Part shown: positions 1 to 7,907 of the stretch, in pieces
How positions within the stretch are numbered: position 1 is the stretch's first letter
Layout of the letters: every line of letters begins with the position of its first letter
NCBI GenBank assembly: GCA_963762635.1
Contig: CAVXLQ010000004.1
Coordinates: forward strand, 310,001 to 374,000
Length of the DNA stretch: 64,000 bases
DNA from: Tenggerimyces sp963762635
GTDB taxonomy: Bacteria > Actinomycetota > Actinomycetes > Propionibacteriales > Actinopolymorphaceae
Direction: 5' to 3'
Made by a program: the position numbers and the translations under genes
Notes under the pieces: model-generated
The model's input: only the letters and a program-made list of their open reading frames with translations
Told to the model about the DNA's origin: nothing
Databases searched by the model: none

Positions 1-345
1 GCTTCCGGGGCAGAGCTGGCGCGGGGCTACTCCCGCGAGGGCGATCCGCTCGACCACGCCGAGGAAGCGGCGCTCGCCAAGCTCGACGGTGACCTCTCCG
101 GCGACCTCTCCGGCGCGACGATCTACTCGTCGCTGGAGCCGTGCTCGACCCGCAAGTCTCGCGACCGAAGCTGCGCAGACCACATCGAAGCCGCCGGCCT
201 CCGCCGCGTCGTGTTCGCCTGGCGCGAGCCGTCCCTCTTCGTGACGGGCGAGGGCGCCGAACGCCTCACCTCGGCCGGCATCGACGTGATCGAGCTGCTG
301 GCCCTCGCGCCCGTCGTCCGCGAGGTCAACGCGCACCTGTTCTAG
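1..345 (+). CDS. RibD-type cytidine/deoxycytidylate deaminase, C-terminal part
   Basis: The reading frame is open from base 1 and stops at TAG 343-345, so the start lies outside the window. The visible 114 residues carry the zinc deaminase signature: an HAEEAAL box (His ligand and catalytic Glu) near residue 20 and EPCS...C near residue 46, with Cys ligands about nine residues apart as in RibD N-domains. The family hydrolytically deaminates pyrimidines; RibD acts in riboflavin synthesis, but no reductase domain follows here, so this is a stand-alone deaminase of unproven substrate. Its 3' end overlaps the convergent HxlR gene by about 20 nt. Confidence 0.8.
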   Translation, partial: ASGAELARGYSREGDPLDHAEEAALAKLDGDLSGDLSGATIYSSLEPCSTRKSRDRSCADHIEAAGLRRVVFAWREPSLFVTGEGAERLTSAGIDVIELLALAPVVREVNAHLF

Positions 346-691
346 CGTCGTACGCCTCGCGGGCCCGCTCCACCTGCTCGAGGTTCGGCCGCCAGTCGCT
401 GAGGGAGGCGAACAAGGGCCCCAGGCTGCGGCCGAGCGGGGTGATCTCGTACTCCACCCGCGGCGGCACCTCCGCGTGGTACGTCCGCGTGACCAGCCCG
501 TCGCGCTCGAGCTGGCGGAGGCGCTGCGTCAGCACCTTCGGCGAGATCGTCGTGATCAGCCGTTCCAGCTCGACGAACCGCTGCCGCCCGTACTCGTTCA
601 GCACCCACAGGATCGGCGTCGTCCAACGGCTGAAGACCAGGTCGACGACGGGGCTGATCAGGCAGGCCTCCTCCGGTGTGACGTCGGCCAC
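326..691 (-). CDS. HxlR-family winged-helix transcriptional regulator
   Basis: This 121-residue protein is normal length for HxlR. The winged-helix core is clear: a conserved Cys near the N-terminus, SRWTTPILWVL, then FVELERLI, LTQRLRQLERDGLV and the wing VEYEITPLG. I start it at GTG 691 because GAGG lies 5 nt upstream; longer in-frame ORFs run into the divergent gene and have no ribosome site. HxlR proteins usually sense aldehydes, quinones or redox state and repress the divergent oxidoreductase, which fits the NAD(P)-binding gene at 747. The partner assignment is inference from orientation. Confidence 0.9.
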   Translation of the reverse strand: MADVTPEEACLISPVVDLVFSRWTTPILWVLNEYGRQRFVELERLITTISPKVLTQRLRQLERDGLVTRTYHAEVPPRVEYEITPLGRSLGPLFASLSDWRPNLEQVERAREAYDARTGAR

Positions 692-710
692 AACCGCCTC
701 ACTTTCCTCT

Positions 711-740
711 AGGTACCTACTACCCCCACGAAAGTACCTT
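711..740. promoter_or_regulatory. Probable HxlR operator in divergent promoter
   Basis: The 55-bp gap between the divergent starts holds AGGTACCT (711-718, a self-palindrome) and, 13 nt further on, AAGTACCTT (732-740). GGTAC/GTACC half-sites spaced like this are typical of HxlR autoregulatory operators. No binding data; assigned from position and symmetry. Confidence 0.5.
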
Positions 741-746
741 CCCCGC

Positions 747-1571
747 ATGAACACAATCGTGGTGACAGGAGCGACCGGCAACGTAGGCCGACCGCTCGTC
801 CAGGCCCTCGTCGACGCCGGCGAGCAGGTGGTCGCGGTGTCCCGGAACGTCGCGCAGGTACCCGACGGGGTACGCCATCGGCAGGCCGACCTGACCAAGC
901 CGGAGACGTTCGGCGACGTGCTCGACGGAGCCGACGCGTTGTTCCTGCTGACGGCGGGTGAGGTGATCGCGAACGGCGACCTCACCGGCATCATGGCCGC
1001 CGCCAAGGCCGCGCGAGTGGGTCGCGTCGTCCTGCTGTCCTCGCAAGGCGTGGGGACTCAACGCCATTCGCCGGCGCTGGAGGACACCGTCCGCGAGTCC
1101 GGACTGGAGACCGTCGTGCTGCGAGCCGGAGGCTTCTCCACCAATGCGCTGCAGTGGGCCGATTCGATCCGGGCCGAGCGTGTGCTCGTGGCACCGTTCG
1201 GCGACGTCGGCCTGCCGCTCGTCGATCCGGCCGACCTGGCCGAGGTGGCCGCCGTCGTCCTGCGCGATCCCGGGCACGACGGGATGATCTACACCCTCAC
1301 CGGACCCGCGCCGATCTCGCCGCGCGAGCAGGCCGCGGCGATCGCGGCAGCGCTCGGCGAGGACGTGCGGTTCGACGAGCTGACCCGTGCCGAGGCGAAG
1401 GCGCGGATGCTGCAGTTCATGCCGGAACCGGTGGCTGAGGCCACCCTCGACATCCTCGGCGATCCCACCACCGAGGAGCGAGAGGTCAGCCCCGATGTCG
1501 AGAAGCTCACCGGCCGCCCACCCCGCAGGTTCGCCGAGTGGGCAGCCGACAACGTCGAGGCGTTCCGCTAG
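747..1571 (+). CDS. NmrA-like NAD(P)-binding oxidoreductase
   Basis: A 274-residue protein of the atypical short-chain dehydrogenase (NmrA/SDR5) group. The N-terminus has the Rossmann motif TGATGNVGRPL (residues 7-17), followed by DLTKPETF and an LLSSQGVG strand where classical SDRs have the catalytic Ser. Such proteins bind NAD(P)H and act as quinone reductases or redox sensors. ATG 747 is the first start downstream of the divergent promoter; the ORF extending back to 141 is a chance read-through. Divergent from an HxlR regulator, the usual arrangement for this family. Its last 4 nt overlap the convergent lactonase. Confidence 0.85.
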   Translation: MNTIVVTGATGNVGRPLVQALVDAGEQVVAVSRNVAQVPDGVRHRQADLTKPETFGDVLDGADALFLLTAGEVIANGDLTGIMAAAKAARVGRVVLLSSQGVGTQRHSPALEDTVRESGLETVVLRAGGFSTNALQWADSIRAERVLVAPFGDVGLPLVDPADLAEVAAVVLRDPGHDGMIYTLTGPAPISPREQAAAIAAALGEDVRFDELTRAEAKARMLQFMPEPVAEATLDILGDPTTEEREVSPDVEKLTGRPPRRFAEWAADNVEAFR

Positions 1572-2617
1572 ACGAGCGCCGGGAGGATGCAGCCCGGGCT
1601 CGGCACCGCGATCTCGCCGACCTGCGTCGGGATGCCCGTCTCGGTGGACAGGCTGAAGTGCGTCACCTGATGCGAGCGCTCGTTCGCGACGTACAAATGA
1701 CCGCCGAAGACGGCGAGGTGCCGCGGCCACGCGCCGCCCGTCGGAACGTCCGCAACCGGCCGCACGACAGCGCCCTCGACGGCCAGCACACCGATCACGT
1801 CGAGGCCGCGGTTCGCCACGTACAGGAACCGGCCGTCCTCGGAGATCCCGATCTCCGACGGGTAGTTGTCGTCCGGCGCCGGCTGCTGCTTCAGCGACGA
1901 CGTCACGCCGGTCGGAGCCAGCGCGCCGGAGGCGGGGTCGAGCAGGAACGTGGTCACGGTCGAGTCGAGCTCGTTCGCCACGTGCACATGTCCGTCCGGC
2001 GCGAACGCGAGGTGCCGCGGGCCGGCGCCGGGCTCGGTGTGCGCGACCGAGCCGTTTGTCAACGTGCCCTTGTCAAGGTCGAACATGTACGTGAGGACCG
2101 CGTCGATCCCCAGGTCCACGGCCAGCACGTGCGCACCCGACGGGTCGACGCGAACGTGGTGCGCGTGCGGACCCTCCTGCCGTGACGCGTTGGGCCCAGA
2201 TCCCTTGTGCTGAACGAGATCCGTCCGATCGCCGAGCTCGCCGGACGACGCGATCGGGTGCACGGTGACGGCCCCGCTGCCGTAGTTCGCGGTCAGCAGG
2301 AACCGTCCCGTGGGGTGCACGGTGAGGTGGCACGGACCGTTCGCACCGGTCGGCTGCGTGTTCAGGAACGACAGCGAGCCGTCGGCCGCGACGGCGTACG
2401 CCGACACCGCGCCCTCGCCGACCTCGTTCACGGCATAGAGGAACCGCCCGGACGGATGCCAGGCCAGGAAAGCCGGCGAGGCGGACTCGGCGACCAGGTC
2501 CACCACGGACAGCTCGCCCGTGGAGACCCTTTGCCTGGCCAGTGTGATCCCGGTGCCCGTACCTCCGGGCGGAGTGAACGAGCCGATGTAAACCAGGCGG
2601 GTGTCGCTCGACGACAT
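1568..2617 (-). CDS. Lactonase family protein (YbhE-type seven-bladed propeller)
   Basis: A 349-residue protein with the repeated propeller blades of the 6-phosphogluconolactonase (Pgl/YbhE) family: YIGSFTPPGGTGTGI at the start and recurring blocks such as HPSGRFLYAVNE, HPTGRFLLTANY, DPSGAHVLAVDLG and SEDGRFLYVANRG. E. coli YbhE hydrolyses 6-phosphogluconolactone; many paralogues act on other lactones. I chose ATG 2617 because GGAGG lies 8 nt upstream. It follows ogt on the same strand with a 47-nt gap and may be the last gene of that unit. No signal peptide, so cytoplasmic. Confidence 0.88.
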   Translation of the reverse strand: MSSSDTRLVYIGSFTPPGGTGTGITLARQRVSTGELSVVDLVAESASPAFLAWHPSGRFLYAVNEVGEGAVSAYAVAADGSLSFLNTQPTGANGPCHLTVHPTGRFLLTANYGSGAVTVHPIASSGELGDRTDLVQHKGSGPNASRQEGPHAHHVRVDPSGAHVLAVDLGIDAVLTYMFDLDKGTLTNGSVAHTEPGAGPRHLAFAPDGHVHVANELDSTVTTFLLDPASGALAPTGVTSSLKQQPAPDDNYPSEIGISEDGRFLYVANRGLDVIGVLAVEGAVVRPVADVPTGGAWPRHLAVFGGHLYVANERSHQVTHFSLSTETGIPTQVGEIAVPSPGCILPALV

Positions 2618-2664
2618 CTGACGTCCTCCGAGGTGTGGGCGAGAGTCTCCCCACGACCGTACTG

Positions 2665-3281
2665 CTAGGTGAAGTCGGCCTCGACCCGGACGCGTGCCTC
2701 GAGCTCCAGCAACCCGACCTTCTTGTCCAGCCCGCCGCCGTACCCGACCAGCTTCCCGTTCGCGCCGATCACCCGATGGCACGGCACGATCACCGGGATC
2801 GGGTTCGAGCCGTTCGCCGCGCCGACCGCGCGCGGCGACGCGTCTGGCCCGATGCGCTTGGCCAGTTGCCCGTACGACCACGTCTCGCCGTACGGGATCT
2901 CCAGCAGCAACTCCCACACGATCCGCTGGAACGCCGTGCCCTCGAGGCGCATCGGCACGTCGAATGTCGTCCGCGCTCCCGCGAAGTACTCCCGCAGCTG
3001 GTCGGCCGTCGCCCGCAACACGGTGTCGTCGTCGAGAGTGCCCCCCTGCTGTATCCGATTTGCGCGATCCGGGTCGCTCAGTTTCGCTAGGTCTGGCTTG
3101 AGTATCTCGTCGCCAAGCGCTGCCGCATGGTGGGCGATGTGTGGTCCGGGCTGCTTCGACGACCCGGATCGCGCGGGGCAGCGCTGCCGGCGAAGTGGAT
3201 CCGGGTGAGGTAGCCGTCGACGACGCGGAGCTCGAGCGCGCCGACCGGCGAGGCGATCACGGCCATGGTCGCGTTGCTCAT
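2665..3281 (-). pseudogene. ogt: Methylated-DNA--protein-cysteine methyltransferase, frame-broken
   Basis: The C-terminal 118 residues (from 3021 down) are an intact Ogt domain: EIPYGETWSYGQLA, the active-site PCHRV whose Cys accepts the methyl group, and the YGGGLDKK tail. The matching N-domain (MAVIASPVGALELRVVDGYL) starts at ATG 3281, overlapping the stop of the Ada-AlkA gene by an ATGA junction, but in a different frame that stops at 3087. The linker between the two halves is longer than usual and is bounded by a 15-bp inverted repeat (3062-3076 and 3160-3174). Either the gene is disrupted or only the C-terminal part is translated; a base error is possible. Confidence 0.75.
3062..3174. 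repeat. 15-bp perfect inverted repeat inside ogt
   Basis: GCGCGATCCGGGTCG at 3062-3076 and its exact reverse complement at 3160-3174 are separated by 83 nt. They bracket the part of ogt where the reading frame changes. Inverting this segment in silico does not restore the frame (a TGA appears), so it is not a simple on/off inversion. Confidence 0.7.
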
Positions 3282-4732
3282 CCCGAAACCCCTCTGTCGG
3301 AAAGGTGTGTCCACAGATGTTGGGCCGCGTAGCTCCGCAGTGGGCGCCAGCGTTCGGCGAGCGCGGCGATCGTCGCCGGCTTGTCCTCCACGCCGAGCGA
3401 CACCAGCGCCTGCCGGATACCGAGGTCGGTGCCGGGGAACGCGTCCGGGTCGCCGAGCCCGCGCAGCGCGATGTACTCGACGGTCCACGGCCCGATGCCG
3501 GGGAGACCGAGCAGCGCCTCGCGGACGTCGGTCCAGTCCACGCCGCGGTCGAGGCGTACCTCGCCGTTCGCCACCACCGCCGCGAGGCCGGTGATCGTCC
3601 GCGTGCGGGACTGCGGCATCGGCAGGACGTCGGCCTCGGCGAGGGCCGTCGGGGTGGGGAACACGTGCGTCAATGCGCCGATCGGCTTGGCCAATGGCGT
3701 GCCGTACGCCGCGACGAGGCGGCCGGCGACCGTCCGCGCGGCCGCGATCGACACCTGCTGCCCGACGATCGCGCGGATCGCGGTCTCGAACGGGTCGACC
3801 GATCCGGGGACGCGGAGGCCGGGCCGCTTGCGTACGAGCGGGCCGAGCAGGTCGTCGCTGTCGAGCACGTCGGTGATGCCCGCCGGGTCGGCGTCGAGGT
3901 GCAGCAGCCGCCGGCACCGCGCCGCGGCCGGGCCGAGGTCGCGCAGATCCTCCAGCTGCAACTTCGCCTTGACGTGCCCCTCGCCGGGCGTCAGCTCGAC
4001 GACTCCCTGCGCGTGCGGGAGCGACAGCGCGCGCCGGTACGTGTCGCCGTCCAGCTCCTCCAGGCCCGGGACGATCCGGTCGGCGAGGTACTGCCAGAGC
4101 GCGTCGGCCTCCAGCGGCGCGCGGTACGGAAGCCGCAGCTCGACGGCCCCGTTCGTGGCCGTGGGGCCGCGCCGCTGCGCCTTCTCGCGTACCTGCCCCG
4201 GCGTCGCGGCGAACACCGTACGGACCGTGTCGTTGAACTGCCGCACGCTGCCGAACCCGGAGGCGAACGCCACATCGGTGATCGGCAACGGCGTCGTCTC
4301 GAGCAGCAGCCGCGCGGTGTGCGCGCGACGGGCGCGGGCCAGTGCGAGCGGTCCGGCGCCGAGCTCGGCGGTGAGCAGCCGGCCGAGGTGGCGCGTGGTG
4401 TAGCCGAGCTGAGAGGCGAGGCCGTTGACGCCCTCACGTTCGACCAGGCCGTCGTCGATCAGCCGCATCGCGCGGGCGGCGACGTCAGCGCGGAGGTCCC
4501 ACTCCGGCGAGCCCGGCACGGCGTCCGGGAGGCAACGCCGGCAGGCGCGGAAACCGGCCTCCTGCGCCGCGGCGGCGGTGGGGTAGAAGCGGGTGTTCTC
4601 GCGCTTCGGCATCACCGCGGGGCAGCTGGTCCGACAGTAGATGCCGGTCGAGGTGACGGCCGAGTAGATCCAGCCGTCGAACCGCGGGTCCTTGGACTCC
4701 GCGGCGCGGTAACACTGCTCGAACGTCGGCAT
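3278..4732 (-). CDS. alkA: Ada-AlkA fusion: adaptive-response regulator / 3-methyladenine glycosylase
   Basis: A 484-residue fusion. Residues 1-75 form the Ada zinc/methyl-acceptor domain with Cys33, Cys37, Cys64 and Cys67; residues about 80-180 an AraC-type double helix-turn-helix; the rest an AlkA glycosylase with the helix-hairpin-helix LPGIGPWTVEYIALRG and a catalytic-Asp region (FPGTDLGI). The Ada part senses methyl-phosphotriesters and activates the regulon; AlkA excises alkylated purines. I use ATG 4732 (MPTFEQ); an upstream in-frame GTG at 4759 has no ribosome site. Overlapping stop/start with ogt makes a two-gene alkylation-repair operon. Confidence 0.92.
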   Translation of the reverse strand: MPTFEQCYRAAESKDPRFDGWIYSAVTSTGIYCRTSCPAVMPKRENTRFYPTAAAAQEAGFRACRRCLPDAVPGSPEWDLRADVAARAMRLIDDGLVEREGVNGLASQLGYTTRHLGRLLTAELGAGPLALARARRAHTARLLLETTPLPITDVAFASGFGSVRQFNDTVRTVFAATPGQVREKAQRRGPTATNGAVELRLPYRAPLEADALWQYLADRIVPGLEELDGDTYRRALSLPHAQGVVELTPGEGHVKAKLQLEDLRDLGPAAARCRRLLHLDADPAGITDVLDSDDLLGPLVRKRPGLRVPGSVDPFETAIRAIVGQQVSIAAARTVAGRLVAAYGTPLAKPIGALTHVFPTPTALAEADVLPMPQSRTRTITGLAAVVANGEVRLDRGVDWTDVREALLGLPGIGPWTVEYIALRGLGDPDAFPGTDLGIRQALVSLGVEDKPATIAALAERWRPLRSYAAQHLWTHLSDRGVSG

Positions 4733-4768
4733 CACACCACCGAGCGTGCCAGCCGCCACCGACAGGAG

Positions 4769-5980
4769 CTAGCCGGATTCGGACATGGTCGTGGCGACGT
4801 GCTCGGGGCGGACGCCGAGCCCGATCAGCCTCGTCAGGAGCACGCGCAACGGGCGGACGCGTCCAATTCGCTGGTAGATCGTCGAGGAGTCGCCGCCCTT
4901 CAACGCCCGTTGGATGCCGGCACGTTGGATCACGCGCTGCAGACCCTGGGTGACGGCCGTGGCGACGTACCTCCGGCGGTGTACGGCGGCGAGCGCGGAC
5001 GCCTTGATCCTCGTGCCGTCGCGCTGCGCGTCGAGCAGTCGATCGGTCAGGAGGTTCGCGGTCGCGACGGCGTCCTGGACCGCGAGGTTGATCCCGACGC
5101 CACCGATCGGCGACATCGCGTGCGCCGCGTCGCCGATCAGGACCAGCCCGGGCCGGTGCCAGCGGCGCAACCGGTCGAGCCGGACCTCGAGGAAGCCCGC
5201 CTGCTCGAGCGTGATCTCGTCGACCCGGTCGGCGAGGAACGGGACCTCGCGCGCGATCCCGCGCCGCATCGCCGCGCCGCCGTCGGCGCGCATCGCGTCG
5301 TACCCGCCCTTGGGGAACACATACGCGATGATCCAGTACGTCGACCGGTTGACCAGGCCGAGGAACAGCCCTTCGCCGACGCGCAGCGAGAACCCCTCCT
5401 CCGGGTCGCCTTCGCGCTTCGACACCTTGACCTGGAGGACGTCCATCGGGGCGCCGAACTCCTTCGGCCGCAGGCCGGCGGCTCGGCGTATGACGGAATG
5501 CCTTCCGTCGGCCGCGATCGTCAACGCCGCGCGGAGCTCGCCGTTGTCGTGGCTGACGCCGACGACCTCGTTGCCGTCCCAGACCAGGCCGGTGGCCGCG
5601 GTGCTGCGAAGCAGGCGGAAGTTCGGGTAGCGCTCCGCCTCGGCCGCGAGCAGGTTGAGGAAGTCCCACTGCGGCACGAACGCGATGTACGGGTAGCGCA
5701 CGTTCAGCAGTCGGAAGTCGGCGACGTCGACGCGTTCGCCGTCCCGGTCGAAGCCGAGCGTGAACGCCTTGTGGTGCGGGAGGTCGAGGAACCTGTCGAC
5801 GAGGCCGAGCTCGTCGAGCAGCTGGATCGTGGACGGATGAACGGTGTCGCCGCGGAAGTCGCGCAGGAAGTCCTGGTGCTTCTCCAGCACGGTGACATCG
5901 ACGCCGGCGCGGGCGAGCAGCAGGCCGAGCATCATCCCGGCCGGTCCGCCGCCGACGACACAGGCGGTGGTGGTGGTCAT
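4769..5980 (-). CDS. FAD-dependent monooxygenase (PHBH/UbiH family)
   Basis: 403 residues with all three flavin motifs of group A hydroxylases: GGGPAGMMLGLLLA (FAD ADP-binding) near residue 10, the DG motif AADGRHSVIRRAAG in the middle, and GDAAHAMSPIGGVGINLAVQ near residue 290. These enzymes use NAD(P)H and O2 to hydroxylate aromatic or polyketide substrates. The start at 5980 has an excellent AAGGAGG. The gene is divergent from a TetR regulator with a shared inverted repeat, so it is probably TetR-controlled resistance or degradation. Substrate unknown. Confidence 0.9.
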   Translation of the reverse strand: MTTTTACVVGGGPAGMMLGLLLARAGVDVTVLEKHQDFLRDFRGDTVHPSTIQLLDELGLVDRFLDLPHHKAFTLGFDRDGERVDVADFRLLNVRYPYIAFVPQWDFLNLLAAEAERYPNFRLLRSTAATGLVWDGNEVVGVSHDNGELRAALTIAADGRHSVIRRAAGLRPKEFGAPMDVLQVKVSKREGDPEEGFSLRVGEGLFLGLVNRSTYWIIAYVFPKGGYDAMRADGGAAMRRGIAREVPFLADRVDEITLEQAGFLEVRLDRLRRWHRPGLVLIGDAAHAMSPIGGVGINLAVQDAVATANLLTDRLLDAQRDGTRIKASALAAVHRRRYVATAVTQGLQRVIQRAGIQRALKGGDSSTIYQRIGRVRPLRVLLTRLIGLGVRPEHVATTMSESG

Positions 5981-5991
5981 CGCGACCTCCT

Positions 5992-6052
5992 TAGTAGACA
6001 GCTGCGTTCCCTATTGCCGACGGTAGCTCGTAAGGAACGTTGTCGTCTACTA
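5992..6052. promoter_or_regulatory. TetR-type operator between monooxygenase and tetR
   Basis: Two 19-nt arms, 5992-6010 and 6034-6052, form an inverted repeat matching at 15 of 19 positions. The outer core is TAGTAGAC...GTCTACTA and the inner core CGTTCC...GGAACG. They fill the divergent promoter between the FAD monooxygenase and the TetR gene, so binding here would control both. The right arm covers an alternative TTG start at 6040, which favours the ATG at 6061 as the true tetR start. Confidence 0.65.
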
Positions 6053-6060
6053 TTCGGAGT

Positions 6061-6633
6061 ATGGCGAGCACCACACGGCGTCGCGGCGAGGCATTGGAAC
6101 GGGCGATCTACGAAGCCGCGTTGGACGAGCTGGCCGCGACCGGCTTCGACAACCTCACGATGGAGGGTGTCGCCCTGCGCGCGCAGACCGGAAAGGCCGC
6201 GCTCTACCGGCGGTGGGCCGGCAAGCGCGAGCTGGTCGTGGAGGCGTTGCGGACCACGTTGCCGGACGTACCCGAGCTGCGGCTCTACCCGACCTTGCGT
6301 GGTGGGCTGTTCGCGGCACTGACGGTGATGACCGACGCGTTGTCGGGTCGAACGCACTGGCCTGGCGTGCCGGTGCTGTTGTCGTTGTTCAAGGTGCCGG
6401 AGCTGCGGGAGGCGTTCCGGGACCAGGTCGTCGTCCCGCGGCAGGAGGTGATCCAGCGGCTGTTCTCGGCCGCGGCCGAACGTGGCGAGATCGACGGCGC
6501 GAAGGTGACGCCCGAGCTGGTCATGACCGGCCCGGCCTTGGTGCTGACGTCGTTCCTGCTCGAAGGCCGGCCACCCTCGAAGCGCGAGCTGGGTCGCATC
6601 GCCGACCACATCGTGGCGCCGCTACTGAAGTGA
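6061..6633 (+). CDS. TetR/AcrR-family transcriptional regulator
   Basis: 190 residues, standard TetR length. The N-terminal HTH reads ALDELAATGFDNLTMEGVA followed by TGKAALYRRWAGKRELV; the C-terminal part is a ligand domain of the TetR_C_16 sort (PGVPVLLSLFKVPELREAF). It presumably represses the divergent FAD monooxygenase through the inverted repeat at 5992-6052. GGAG sits very close to ATG 6061, so translation may be leaderless or start at TTG 6040. The 3' end overlaps the convergent kinase gene by 12 nt. Confidence 0.9.
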   Translation: MASTTRRRGEALERAIYEAALDELAATGFDNLTMEGVALRAQTGKAALYRRWAGKRELVVEALRTTLPDVPELRLYPTLRGGLFAALTVMTDALSGRTHWPGVPVLLSLFKVPELREAFRDQVVVPRQEVIQRLFSAAAERGEIDGAKVTPELVMTGPALVLTSFLLEGRPPSKRELGRIADHIVAPLLK

Positions 6634-7521
6634 CCGTTCCAAGGTGGTGCGGTCGATCATGAGGTCGGGGCTGAGGGGGCCGGTGCAGGCCTGGGCGCCG
6701 GCGAGGGCACCGGCCTCGAGGCAGCGTTCGGGCGGGTCGCCCTGTAGCCAGCGCGAGAGGAAGCCCGCGGCGAACGCGTCGCCCGCGCCGTTAGTGTCGA
6801 CGACCGGGCGCTCCGGCTTGATCGCCGGCTGACGCGGGAAGTCACCGGTGCGGGTGAGGGCGTACGAGCCGTCCGCGCCGGCCGTCGCGACCACCAGCGA
6901 CGCGACGCCGTCGGCTAGGATCGCGCGCATCGTCTCCTCGACCCGGTCGCCGAGCGCTGTCGTACTCAGGAACACCACGTCCGCCGCTCGCGCGAAGTCG
7001 CGGTGGTAGGCCGCGGCGCCGTCCCAGTCGTGCAGGTCCGTGGACAGCGTCACGCCCGCCGCACGGATCGGCGCCAGCGTGTGCCGGGCGAAGTCCATGA
7101 TCGAGACGTGCACATGCCGCGCCTCGCCTACGAGCGGCAGGTACGCCGACTCCGGCACGTCGGGCGCTGGCGTCGGGCGACCGTCGTAGAACGACAACCG
7201 CCGGCCGTTCGGCTCGACCAGGTTCACCGAGCGCCGCGTTCCACCTGGTGCGACGACGGTGTGCAGCGGGATGTCGAGCGAGGCGAGGTACGTACGGACC
7301 AAGTCGCCCTCGGGATCGGCGCCGACGGCGTCGAACACCACGACCGGCATCTCGAGGGCGCGGAACGCCAACGCGAGACCGGTTGCGGGATGCGCGGCGC
7401 GTGTCTCGATCGGCGGCACACCGACGGAGTCGACATCCGGCAAGGGAAGGGAGGGAACGCGAACGAGGATGTCGACGCCGAGCCCGCCCAGGACGAGAAC
7501 CGGCCGCGGAGACTCAGTGAT
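6622..7521 (-). CDS. PfkB-family carbohydrate kinase with apparent ATC start
   Basis: About 299 residues. PfkB hallmarks are VLVLGGLGVD at the N-terminus, FDAVGADPEGD, and the anion-hole/catalytic motif VVDTNGAGDAFAAGFL near the C-terminus. ATP-dependent phosphorylation of a sugar or nucleoside is expected; the substrate is not predictable. The frame has no ATG, GTG or TTG between the upstream stop and TTG 7443, which would delete the first Rossmann strand. A GGGAGG sits 6 nt before ATC 7521 and gives the natural N-terminus ITESPRPVLVLGG. The gene overlaps the stop of the small membrane protein gene upstream, suggesting translational coupling. Confidence 0.85.
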   Translation of the reverse strand: MTESPRPVLVLGGLGVDILVRVPSLPLPDVDSVGVPPIETRAAHPATGLALAFRALEMPVVVFDAVGADPEGDLVRTYLASLDIPLHTVVAPGGTRRSVNLVEPNGRRLSFYDGRPTPAPDVPESAYLPLVGEARHVHVSIMDFARHTLAPIRAAGVTLSTDLHDWDGAAAYHRDFARAADVVFLSTTALGDRVEETMRAILADGVASLVVATAGADGSYALTRTGDFPRQPAIKPERPVVDTNGAGDAFAAGFLSRWLQGDPPERCLEAGALAGAQACTGPLSPDLMIDRTTLERSLQ

Positions 7522-7699
7522 CGTCGTCCTCCCAGGGCAAGAACTCCTTGTCCTTGGTGTGGCTCCAGTTCTCCCTGCGTCCCGGCTTGGCGTTGCGGCG
7601 CGTGCTGCGAATCGTTCCGATGAGCATCGCGATGATCATGACAAGGACGAGGGCGATGGCGACAACCGCCACCACGGTGAGGACCACTCCCCAGTCCAT
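7514..7699 (-). CDS. Small single-pass membrane protein
   Basis: A 61-residue protein starting at ATG 7699 (MDWGVVLTV), with one long hydrophobic helix (residues about 4-28) followed by a basic stretch (RSTRRNAKPGRR) and an acidic tail ending EDDDH. The positive-inside pattern puts the C-terminus in the cytoplasm. AGG lies 4 nt upstream of the ATG. An in-frame TTG at 7822 gives a longer form without a clear ribosome site. Its stop overlaps the start of the PfkB kinase. No family recognised; function unknown. Confidence 0.6.
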   Translation of the reverse strand: MDWGVVLTVVAVVAIALVLVMIIAMLIGTIRSTRRNAKPGRRENWSHTKDKEFLPWEDDDH

Positions 7700-7839
7700 G
7701 GAACCTGCGATTCCCGAGCGGATTCCGAAGGGATTGCTTCCGGTGAACCACTCGTGGTCGGTCTCGTGCCTCGTCCACGACGACCCTCGCTGATACCGCT
7801 GTCGCCGGGGATACTTCGACAATGCCAGTCAGTCAGGAG

Positions 7840-7879
7840 AATGTGCAGACAGATGCCCGGAATCGGCTGTCTGCACATT
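7840..7879 (-). terminator. Strong hairpin after the AfsR-like gene
   Basis: AATGTGCAGACAG (7840-7852) pairs perfectly with 7867-7879, giving a 13-bp stem with a 14-nt loop. It lies 28 bp beyond the stop of the regulator gene on the minus strand. There is only a weak T-run after it, so it is terminator-like; an operator for the next gene is the alternative. Confidence 0.55.
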
Positions 7880-7907
7880 TGTGCACGTACTGGTTGGATT
7901 ATGCGCA

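Noticed and set aside
3062..3174. Invertible on/off switch for ogt
   Set aside because: Reading through the inverted segment produces an early TGA, so flipping does not restore the gene.
3305..6322. A 1005-codon plus-strand ORF over the repair and monooxygenase genes
   Set aside because: It is the antisense shadow of two well-identified minus-strand genes; composition is Arg/Gly/Asp-rich with no domain.
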